This document shows, in pieces, positions 1 to 5,554 of a stretch of DNA of 5,934 bases. Under the pieces are notes generated by a model that worked only from the letters and a program-made list of their open reading frames with translations, did not search any database and was not told the DNA's origin. Location: the NCBI GenBank assembly GCA_021790495.1, contig JAJYGZ010000025.1, forward strand, positions 1 to 5,934. The letters run 5' to 3'. A program made the translations under genes and the position numbers. The DNA is from Actinomycetes bacterium (lineage in GTDB: Bacteria > Actinomycetota > Acidimicrobiia > Acidimicrobiales > Acidimicrobiaceae). How positions within the stretch are numbered: position 1 is the first letter of the stretch; the number at the start of each line of letters is the position of its first letter.

Positions 1-1
1 A

Positions 2-790
2 TACCAGCGACACCTGCTCTTGCCCGAGGTGGGCGATGCAGGGCAAAAGAAGCTCTTGGCGGCCAAAGTCTTGCTTCTGGGAGCTGGCGGGCTGGGCTCC
101 CCGGCGGCACTCTATCTCGCCGCGGCAGGTGTGGGCACTTTAGGCATCATCGACATGGACGTGGTAGACGCTTCCAACTTGCAACGCCAGATCTTGCACA
201 ATATGGATCGCATTGGCGAGCGCAAAGTGGATTCCGCGAAAAAGACCTTGACGCTTCTCAATCCCGACGTCGATGTGGTTACCTACGACGTTCGACTTGG
301 AGCAGGCAATATCCTTGGGATTATCGAAGGATACGACGTCATCGTGGACGGCACCGATAACTTCCCGACTCGGTATCTGGTAAACGATGCTGCGCTGATC
401 AAAAGAATTCCCGTGGTGCACGGGTCGATCTTCCGCTTCGAGGGCCAGGCGACGGTATTTCAACCTTATGTCGGCCCATGTTATCGCTGCTTCGTTCCTG
501 AGCCTCCGCCGGCAGAACTAGCTCCATCCTGTGCCGAGGCTGGCGTTTTGGGCGTCCTCCCTGGCATCATAGGGTCGATCCAGGCGATGGAGACTATCAA
601 GATCATTCTTGGCCTAGGAGACACGTTGGCCGGGCGAATCCTCTCCTACGACGCGCTCGAGGAGAATTTCAGGACCTATAAGATTCGCCGTGATCCCCAT
701 TGTCCGGCGTGCGGTGTTGATGCCGGTCCAATTCAAATAGCCGAATACGACGAGCTTTGCATGCCCCATCCGGTGGCCGTGCCGGTCTGA
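2..790 (+). CDS. moeB: MoeB/ThiF-family sulfur-carrier adenylyltransferase, 5' partial
   Basis: The family activates the C-terminal glycine of a small ubiquitin-like sulfur carrier (MoaD, ThiS or CysO type) by adenylation in the cytoplasm, for molybdopterin, thiamine or cysteine synthesis. The frame is open from the first bases (YQRHLLLPEVG...), which matches the family N-terminus after its first helix, so probably 10-25 residues lie outside the window; the TTG at 20 is not the start. In visible numbering, the nucleotide-binding loop GAGGLGS is at 27-33, NLQRQ follows the next strand, DGTDNFPTR is at 116-124, and two zinc pairs, CYRC (160/163) and CPAC (234/237), are intact. C177 in SCAEAG is the family's conserved cysteine. 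The protein ends about 25 residues after the second zinc pair, with a short tail (EYDELC) like the linker before the rhodanese domain of MoeZ, but no rhodanese follows. The carrier gene is not in the window, so MoeB, ThiF and CysO-activating roles cannot be separated. Confidence 0.9.
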   Translation, partial: YQRHLLLPEVGDAGQKKLLAAKVLLLGAGGLGSPAALYLAAAGVGTLGIIDMDVVDASNLQRQILHNMDRIGERKVDSAKKTLTLLNPDVDVVTYDVRLGAGNILGIIEGYDVIVDGTDNFPTRYLVNDAALIKRIPVVHGSIFRFEGQATVFQPYVGPCYRCFVPEPPPAELAPSCAEAGVLGVLPGIIGSIQAMETIKIILGLGDTLAGRILSYDALEENFRTYKIRRDPHCPACGVDAGPIQIAEYDELCMPHPVAVPV

Positions 791-937
791 TGAGGACCTC
801 TGGCGGATGGCGATGCCGTTGGGCCGAGCCGCTCGCCGAGGGCGAATTAACCTTGCCAATGGCGCAATCGGTTGGCGCGGACCGGGATGCGGGTGGGGAA
901 ATTTATTAGTTCTCAGCTTTCAGCTAACATCTAAGCC
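791..937. other. intergenic gap between adenylyltransferase and mutase
   Basis: The gap contains no supported gene. An open frame starting at ATG 807 crosses it but encodes an Arg/Gly-rich stretch with no family resemblance, then runs out of frame into the mutase. A small stem, TCGCC (833-837) with GGCGA (841-845), and a longer-looped GCCAA/TTGGC pair (about 855-876) are present, but neither is followed by a T-run, so a terminator for the upstream gene is not supported. The last 40 bases turn AT-rich and hold the probable mutase promoter. Confidence 0.6.
902..930 (+). promoter_or_regulatory. probable promoter for a leaderless mutase transcript
   Basis: A good -10 hexamer, TAACAT (925-930), ends seven bases before the mutase ATG at 938. 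A weak -35-like TTTATT (902-907) sits 17 bases upstream of it. No Shine-Dalgarno sequence lies in the usual place before the ATG. A -10 at this distance puts the transcription start at or next to the ATG, the arrangement typical of actinobacterial leaderless mRNAs. Seen: the hexamers and the missing ribosome site. Inferred: promoter activity. Confidence 0.45.
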
Positions 938-2524
938 ATGGCAGATAGAAGAGGTCATTCAACCGACTCGGGTATCGAGATCGACCCGTATTATTCCTCC
1001 GCGGATCTGAATGACTTCGACGAGAAGGCCGAGCTAGGTGCGCCAGGTGAGTTTCCCTACACTCGAGGGATATACCCCGATATGTACCGGGGCAAGCTCT
1101 GGACAATGCGGCAATACGCCGGATTTGGCACCGCCGAAGCGACTAATAAGCGCTTTAAGTTCCTGCTAGCCGCCGGACAAACCGGCCTTAGCTGTGCGTT
1201 TGACCTTCCCACCCAGATGGGATTTGACTCCGATCATCCTCGGGCTCAGGGCGAAGTGGGCAAAGTAGGCGTGGCCATCGACTCGATACTTGATATGCGC
1301 GATCTTCTTGAAGGGATTCCGCTCGACCAAGTGACGACTTCTATGACCATCAACTCGACCGCGTCGGTGCTCTTGCTGTTGTATCAGCTGGTTGCCGAGG
1401 AGCGGGGAATCGACTCCAAGTCGCTCCGCGGCACAATTCAAAACGACATTCTCAAGGAGTATGTGGCGCGGGGAACTTACATCTACCCGCCGCGACCGTC
1501 GATGCGGATCATTACCGACATCTTTGCCTATTGCCAAGAACATATGCCAGCCTGGAATACCATCTCAATCTCTGGTTATCACATTCGTGAAGCGGGATCG
1601 ACCGCGGTTCAGGAGATCGCCTTTACCATTGCAAACGGTATCGCCTACGTGGAGGCCGCGATGGCGGCTTCACTAGAAGTCGACGAATTTGCTCCTCGGT
1701 TATCGTTTTTTTGGAATGCCCATAATAATTTGTTCGAAGAAGTGGCAAAGTTCCGAGCCGCGCGACGAATTTGGGCCAGAATTATGGCCGATCGTTTTGG
1801 TGCCAAGGACAAGCGATCGCTTCTGCTTCGATTTCACGCCCAGACCGGGGGCTCAACCTTGGCGGCCCAGCAGCCAGAAGTCAACTTGATAAGGGTCGCG
1901 GTCCAAGCCATGGCCGCGGTTCTAGGCGGGACTCAGTCCCTTCATACAAATGGATTCGACGAAGCTCTTGGACTGCCGACCGAGCGTGCTGCGAGGCTGG
2001 CGCTGCGAACTCAGCAAGTCATAGGTTACGAGTCAGGCGTTGCCGACGCCGCCGATCCGCTCGGCGGGTCCTACTATGTCGAGACTCTCACCAACCAAGT
2101 CGAAAAGCTTGCGCTTGAATACTTGGCGAGAATCGACGAAATGGGTGGCGCAATCGTGGCCATTGAGAACGGGTACATGCAAGATGAAATCGAGCAATCT
2201 GCCTATGAATATGCCAAGTCGATCGATTCCGGCGAAAAAGTGATCGTTGGCGTCAATCGTTTTACTGACGAAGGTAGCGATCGCGCGGAAGTCTTCCCGA
2301 TCGATCCCTCGCTTCAGATCGCGCAAGCCGAGCGCGTGAAGAGGCTCAAGGCCGAGCGGGATAACGCTTTGGTTTTGGCGAAGCTCGAAGATCTGCGAAG
2401 AGCAGCCGAGGGCGAAACAAATCTCATGTATCCCCTGCGTGAGGCATTGCGGGCCTACGCTACGCTTGGCGAGGTCTCTGACGCCATGCGAACGGTTTTT
2501 GGGACCTACACTCCGAGAGGCTAA
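938..2524 (+). CDS. mcmA: methylmalonyl-CoA mutase, large (catalytic) subunit without B12 domain
   Basis: Methylmalonyl-CoA mutase interconverts (R)-methylmalonyl-CoA and succinyl-CoA in the cytoplasm using adenosylcobalamin. The 528 residues are the TIM-barrel substrate-binding domain only; no DxHxxG cobalamin-binding domain follows, so a separate small subunit is needed. Key motifs are [10 protein letters not shown] (41-50), MRQYAGFG (57-64), [14 protein letters not shown] (88-101), [10 protein letters not shown] (166-175), [11 protein letters not shown] (210-220) and [19 protein letters not shown] (330-348). With a constant offset of 29 to the Propionibacterium enzyme, Y60, Q168, R178, Y214 and H215 match Y89, Q197, R207, Y243 and H244. 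Tyr and Arg at 89/207 favour methylmalonyl-CoA over isobutyryl-CoA mutase (Phe/Gln) and 2-hydroxyisobutyryl-CoA mutase (Ile at the Tyr position). The position of T77 is D48, which is unusual. The start is well fixed: an in-frame TAA lies at 932-934 and no earlier start codon follows it. The overall style (GTAEATN, MTINSTA, FHAQTGG) resembles the two-subunit archaeal/bacterial type. The next gene begins nine bases after the stop. Confidence 0.92.
   Translation: MADRRGHSTDSGIEIDPYYSSADLNDFDEKAELGAPGEFPYTRGIYPDMYRGKLWTMRQYAGFGTAEATNKRFKFLLAAGQTGLSCAFDLPTQMGFDSDHPRAQGEVGKVGVAIDSILDMRDLLEGIPLDQVTTSMTINSTASVLLLLYQLVAEERGIDSKSLRGTIQNDILKEYVARGTYIYPPRPSMRIITDIFAYCQEHMPAWNTISISGYHIREAGSTAVQEIAFTIANGIAYVEAAMAASLEVDEFAPRLSFFWNAHNNLFEEVAKFRAARRIWARIMADRFGAKDKRSLLLRFHAQTGGSTLAAQQPEVNLIRVAVQAMAAVLGGTQSLHTNGFDEALGLPTERAARLALRTQQVIGYESGVADAADPLGGSYYVETLTNQVEKLALEYLARIDEMGGAIVAIENGYMQDEIEQSAYEYAKSIDSGEKVIVGVNRFTDEGSDRAEVFPIDPSLQIAQAERVKRLKAERDNALVLAKLEDLRRAAEGETNLMYPLREALRAYATLGEVSDAMRTVFGTYTPRG
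2515..2520 (+). promoter_or_regulatory. weak ribosome binding site for the flavoprotein gene
   Basis: GAGAGG at the very end of the mutase gene lies 13 bases before the GTG at 2534, a longer spacing than usual. It is the only purine-rich candidate, so translation probably depends partly on ribosomes finishing the mutase. Confidence 0.3.
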
Positions 2525-2533
2525 TCTAACCAA

Positions 2534-3895
2534 GTGAGATTCGTGATTATCGGAGGAGGGCCCGCAGGGATCCAGGCGGCGACGCATGGTGCCCGGCTTG
2601 GCGCGCAGGTTACTCTAATTGAGCGCGATATCGTGGGTGGCGCCGCAAACCTGTGGGACTGCATTCCTTCCAAAGCAATGATCGCCACAGGAGACGTTCT
2701 GACGCTCGCTCTTCGCGCGCAAAAGATGGGCCTAGCCCCCCTCAATCCTGGGCTTGACCTTGAGGCGATATCGACAAGGGTGCATTCCATCACCCAGCGC
2801 CTCGCCGACTCGACGATTTCTCTGTTGGATTCACAAGGTGTGAGGGTAATCGAGGGTTCGGCAAGGCTTCGGTCGTCACATGAAATCGTCGCGGAAACGC
2901 CCGGTGGCGAAGAGATTGAGATCGAGGCTGATGCGATATTGATCTCGACCGGGTCGCGACCCAGAGTGCCCGAATGGGCAACTGTCGACGGCGATCGTAT
3001 CTTGACGACGCGTCAGGCTTATCCACCTCCAGTTATTCCAGAACACCTGGTGGTAATAGGCTCAGGCGTAACCGGAGTGGAGTTCGTCCACATGTTCCGA
3101 TCTTTTGGTTCGAGAGTGTCCCTGATTGTCTCGCGCCAACAGGTTCTTCCCTCCAAGGATCCCGAGGTTGCCGCGGTTCTTGAGGCCGACTTTCTCGCAA
3201 GCGGTGTGAAGCTCCTCAAGGGCGCGCGTGCCGTCGGACTGAGTCGGACTGAGGATGGCGGAGTACTGGTTTCGTGTGACGACGAGCGAAAGGTACAGGG
3301 ATCCCACGTACTTTTCGCAATCGGGTCGATCCCCAATTCGGAGGGCTTGGGGCTTGAGGGGGCTGGCGTCTTTGTCGATGGGGCCGGTCATATTCCAGTA
3401 GACCATCACTGTGTTTCGAATCTTCGCCACGTGTATGCCGCAGGTGACATCTCAGGCAAGCTGCCGCTGGCATCCGTCGCCTCGATGCAAGGGCGAAAGG
3501 TTGCCGAGCACGTCATGGGCCTGGATTCGAGAAGCCACCGCCATCTTGACTACGAGAAGGCCGCGTCGGCAATTTTCACTGAGCCCGAGATTGCCGATGT
3601 GGGTCTGGCCGAAGCCGAAGCGTTCGCAGTGGGAAGAAAGATCCGGGTCACCAAGGTGCCATTTGCCGCCAATGCGCGTGCGTTGATCGATGGAGACCCG
3701 AGAGGATTTGTCAAGATCGTCTCTGATCCCGCTACGGGCGTTGTTCTTGGCGGCTCAATTGTGGGCAAAAGCGCGGCCGAGCTAATTTCGGTCATTGCGC
3801 TTGCCGTTACCGCGCACTTGAAGGTGGATGACATCGTCGAGTCGTTGCTGGTCCACCCAGCGCTCGCTGAAGCGCTCGCTGAAGCCGCAGAATAG
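2534..3895 (+). CDS. lpdA: FAD-dependent NAD(P) oxidoreductase, LpdA/SthA-like, single active-site cysteine
   Basis: This 453-residue protein has the full lipoamide-dehydrogenase fold: FAD loop GGGPAG (7-12) with E30, a second dinucleotide loop GSGVTG (176-181), YAAGD (301-305) contacting FAD, and a C-terminal dimerisation domain with the HPxLxE dyad H441/E446. The redox motif reads GGAANLWDCIPSK (35-47). C43 is present but the partner five residues earlier is Ala, so no disulfide can form and lipoamide or glutathione reductase activity is unlikely. Mycobacterium tuberculosis LpdA (Rv3303c), which I recall as an NAD(P)H:quinone reductase, has the same substitution and very similar segments (ILTxRQ, GSGVTGxEF, GSxPNxxGLGLE). 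The end of the second NAD(P)-site strand (LIVSRQQVLP, 197-206) lacks the usual acidic residue and resembles E. coli SthA, so NADPH use is possible. The GTG start is the first after the mutase stop and begins directly at the first beta strand. It is in the same frame as the mutase, separated by TAA and three sense codons. Exact acceptor unknown. Confidence 0.85.
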   Translation: MRFVIIGGGPAGIQAATHGARLGAQVTLIERDIVGGAANLWDCIPSKAMIATGDVLTLALRAQKMGLAPLNPGLDLEAISTRVHSITQRLADSTISLLDSQGVRVIEGSARLRSSHEIVAETPGGEEIEIEADAILISTGSRPRVPEWATVDGDRILTTRQAYPPPVIPEHLVVIGSGVTGVEFVHMFRSFGSRVSLIVSRQQVLPSKDPEVAAVLEADFLASGVKLLKGARAVGLSRTEDGGVLVSCDDERKVQGSHVLFAIGSIPNSEGLGLEGAGVFVDGAGHIPVDHHCVSNLRHVYAAGDISGKLPLASVASMQGRKVAEHVMGLDSRSHRHLDYEKAASAIFTEPEIADVGLAEAEAFAVGRKIRVTKVPFAANARALIDGDPRGFVKIVSDPATGVVLGGSIVGKSAAELISVIALAVTAHLKVDDIVESLLVHPALAEALAEAAE

Positions 3896-3903
3896 GTCCT
3901 ATT
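3891..3903. repeat. 13-base dyad over the flavoprotein stop codon
   Basis: AATAGG and CCTATT flank a single T and form a perfect inverted repeat that includes the TAG stop. It lies at the convergent junction, where only 17 bases separate two stop codons. As RNA the stem would be short because a loop must be opened, and no T-run follows on either strand, so I do not call it a terminator. Confidence 0.3.
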
Positions 3904-3912
3904 TGACTTTGG

Positions 3913-5115
3913 TTAAGTGCCGGTTTCGGCCAACCTTTGGCGCAGCTTGATACGTTCTTTCCCGCCGATGTATCGCTCGCGGATGCTGACGTCAGTGGCC
4001 ATTTCGACAATTAGAGCAGCCATGGAATAGGCGCCGTCGATTACCGCGCGATCTGCAGGCGCGGCGATTGCGGCGGCGGTAAATTCCGGTTGATGATTGA
4101 CGGCGGGAAGCGACTCAATTCCGAGGAGAGGATGTATTGTTGGAACCGACCGCGATACGTTTCCCATGTCGGTTGAGGCTCGGAGCTGGTCCGCCGATCC
4201 CTGCGGTAGTACGTTGCGGCCGCGACTTTGAACGATTGTCCTCCAAAGCGCTGCCATGGTTTCATCCGTGACGATCTCGGAGTATGCGGGATTCGGCCTT
4301 GCGAAGTTTAGTTTGGCGCCGGTGGCAATTGCCCCGGCCTCGAAACACGCCCTGACGCGGGGTATCAGTTTTGCAAGTCTGTCGAGCGTGTCGGCTCGCA
4401 CGATGTAGGTCGCGCTTGTGTGGGCCGGTATGATGTTCGCCGCTTCGCCGCCATGCTGTATTATTCCGTGAACCATCTCGTCGGGCAGGAGCGCTTGACG
4501 TAGGAGGCCGATCGCGACTTGGGATATCGTCATCGCGTCAAGGGCATTAATGCCCAAGTTGGGAAATGCGGCGGCGTGGGCCTCCTTTCCAGCAAAGCTA
4601 ATCTCAATGTGTTGGGCCGCGACCGAGGTTAGCCGGTCAAGTTCCGCTGGCGCCGGATGCACCATCATGGCCGCGTCGATATCTTCGAAAAGTCCAGCGT
4701 CGAGCATGACAATTTTGCCGCCGCCACCTTCCTCTGCCGGTGTCCCAAGGAGATGGATGGTGGCGCCTATTTCGTCTGCGATCGGAGCCAGCAGCGTGCC
4801 GGCGCCGATTGCCGCTGCGGCGATAATGTTGTGTCCGCATGCATGTCCAACGTCGGGCAAAGCGTCGTACTCGGCGCAGATGGCGAAATGCATTTCGCCG
4901 CTTCCGGCGGTCGCCATGTATGCAGTCTCCATGCCAGCGACGCCGCTTTGCACCTTGAATCCATGACTAGCTAGATAGGCGGCAGTGGTCTGACTCGAGA
5001 AGTGCTCATCGAAGGCGAGTTCGGGGTGAGCGTGGATCGCGTGGGAGAGTTCTATGAGGTCGGACTGGATGGATTCCAGCGCTTGTTCGATTTGAGCATT
5101 GAGATCGCTGCGCAA
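3913..5115 (-). CDS. M20D-family metal-dependent amidohydrolase (AbgB/PM20D2-like)
   Basis: M20D enzymes are cytoplasmic two-metal hydrolases that cleave N-acyl or aminoacyl amide bonds, such as p-aminobenzoyl-glutamate, N-acyl amino acids or unusual dipeptides. From the TTG at 5115 the protein has 400 residues, normal for the family. Metal-site motifs in order: EYDALPDVGHACGHN (82-96; ligands C93, H95), GTPAEEGGGGK (124-134; E128/E129), MMVHPAP (150-156; H153) and VNHQPEF (339-345; H341). EAHAAAFP (178-185) is the dimerisation-lid segment, and GGEAANIIP (222-230) and STDMGNVS (314-321) are family signatures. GHN instead of GHD is typical of the AbgB/PM20D2 branch. The start was chosen because AAGGAG lies six bases before the TTG and family similarity begins just after it. 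The open frame continues upstream to ATG 5313, but those 66 residues look like no M20 protein. The gene converges on the flavoprotein gene with 17 bases between stops. Substrate unknown. Confidence 0.88.
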   Translation of the reverse strand: MRSDLNAQIEQALESIQSDLIELSHAIHAHPELAFDEHFSSQTTAAYLASHGFKVQSGVAGMETAYMATAGSGEMHFAICAEYDALPDVGHACGHNIIAAAAIGAGTLLAPIADEIGATIHLLGTPAEEGGGGKIVMLDAGLFEDIDAAMMVHPAPAELDRLTSVAAQHIEISFAGKEAHAAAFPNLGINALDAMTISQVAIGLLRQALLPDEMVHGIIQHGGEAANIIPAHTSATYIVRADTLDRLAKLIPRVRACFEAGAIATGAKLNFARPNPAYSEIVTDETMAALWRTIVQSRGRNVLPQGSADQLRASTDMGNVSRSVPTIHPLLGIESLPAVNHQPEFTAAAIAAPADRAVIDGAYSMAALIVEMATDVSIRERYIGGKERIKLRQRLAETGT

Positions 5116-5121
5116 CGGTGG

Positions 5122-5127
5122 CTCCTT
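5122..5127 (-). promoter_or_regulatory. strong ribosome binding site that fixes a TTG start
   Basis: On the minus strand AAGGAG is followed by six bases and then TTG (5115-5113), an ideal spacing. No ribosome site this good was seen before the in-frame ATG upstream at 5313. This supports a 400-residue amidohydrolase. Confidence 0.75.
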
Positions 5128-5189
5128 ATCATCGCTTTCCGGCGAGCTTAGACTGCGATCCAGAAATTGGGGTAGTTGAAGCAGTCCAG

Positions 5190-5201
5190 TTAGGGCCCTA
5201 A
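5190..5201. repeat. 12-base perfect palindrome
   Basis: TTAGGGCCCTAA is a perfect palindrome about 75 bases upstream of the amidohydrolase TTG. A regulator site is possible. One or two palindromes this long are expected by chance in a window of this size, so the support is its location only. Confidence 0.3.
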
Positions 5202-5292
5202 TCCTGCACATTCGTTGGGTAAAGCCGGCGTATTTTGGTCGTCGTTTTCGCTCTCTGGCATGACGTGGTCCTTTCAGGCGGACGTGCTCGCC

Positions 5293-5324
5293 CTTCGGGA
5301 AAGAAATCGACATGGTTCCCGAAG
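5293..5324. repeat. 9-base inverted repeat, possible operator
   Basis: CTTCGGGAA (5293-5301) and TTCCCGAAG (5316-5324) are exact reverse complements separated by 14 bases. Each arm contains a small imperfect palindrome of the form TTCSSGAA, and their centres are 22 bases apart, about two helical turns. There is no adjacent T-run, so it is not a terminator. It could be a paired regulator site in the divergent region. Confidence 0.35.
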
Positions 5325-5425
5325 CGGGCTACCTGCGACGGCGAGGGGTGCGAACTCGACGGCTTGGTTAAACCGCGCTCTCCGGGCCTCCGATGGCGTG
5401 CGGATCGTCGGAATTTAGTCAAGGT

Positions 5426-5455
5426 TTTACCTCTAGCTGGCAATGGAATTACCCT
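5426..5455 (+). promoter_or_regulatory. possible promoter upstream of the lipoprotein gene
   Basis: TTTACC (5426-5431) matches four of six -35 positions, and TACCCT (5450-5455) has the T-A-N-N-N-T form of a -10, with an 18-base spacer. This would leave a leader of about 90 bases. A second -10-like TAAGAT is at 5489-5494 but has no -35. Support is weak. Confidence 0.2.
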
Positions 5456-5534
5456 ATGGTGCGGTAAACGAAGTGTCTAATTCTGGCCTAAGATTGCCTC
5501 TTAGCAAGGGCGTGCTGAAGTGAAATCCGGCGCC

Positions 5535-5540
5535 AGGAGG
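5535..5540 (+). promoter_or_regulatory. ribosome binding site for the lipoprotein gene
   Basis: AGGAGG is a full Shine-Dalgarno core, 14 bases before the ATG at 5555, somewhat farther than ideal. No start codon lies closer, and an in-frame stop at 5516-5518 excludes an earlier start. Confidence 0.5.
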
Positions 5541-5554
5541 GATCGGAAATTCCA

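Larger units (their letters stand above)
5128..5534. other. divergent non-coding region of about 400 bases
   Basis: The region separates the minus-strand amidohydrolase from the plus-strand lipoprotein gene and should hold both promoters. Open frames cross it on both strands, but they overlap one another, are rich in Arg/Ser/Pro and lack recognisable domains or ribosome sites, so I call none of them. Visible structure is a 12-base palindrome (5190-5201), a 9-base inverted repeat (5293-5324) and one possible plus-strand promoter (5426-5455). I found no tRNA. A minus-strand TAAGCT about 20 bases before the AAGGAG has the form of a -10 but no matching -35. Confidence 0.6.

Noticed and set aside
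833..845. Stem TCGCC/GGCGA as a terminator for the adenylyltransferase gene
   Set aside because: Five base pairs and a three-base loop with no following T-run is not enough.
791..937. Frameshifted rhodanese remnant after the adenylyltransferase
   Set aside because: The stretch is too short for a rhodanese domain, and the frame that reads through shows no rhodanese-like sequence.
807..1010. Small open frame between the adenylyltransferase and the mutase
   Set aside because: It overlaps the well-fixed mutase start out of frame, has no ribosome site and its product looks random.
3860..3883. Perfect 12-base tandem duplication (GCGCTCGCTGAA twice) encoding ALAEALAE at the end of the flavoprotein
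   Set aside because: The segment aligns with the usual family ending HPTLSEALKEAA without extra length, so it is more likely codon coincidence than a slippage insertion.
5116..5313. 66-residue N-terminal extension of the amidohydrolase frame
   Set aside because: It is Arg-rich with no similarity to M20 proteins, and a strong ribosome site with TTG lies at its downstream end.
5331..5400. Possible tRNA-like segment on the minus strand (a GTTCG followed by C-rich sequence)
   Set aside because: The bases flanking the loop do not form a T-arm stem and no acceptor or anticodon arm could be drawn.
5198..5443. Open frames on both strands in the divergent region
   Set aside because: They overlap each other, lack ribosome sites and have Arg/Ser/Pro-rich products typical of shadow frames in GC-rich DNA.
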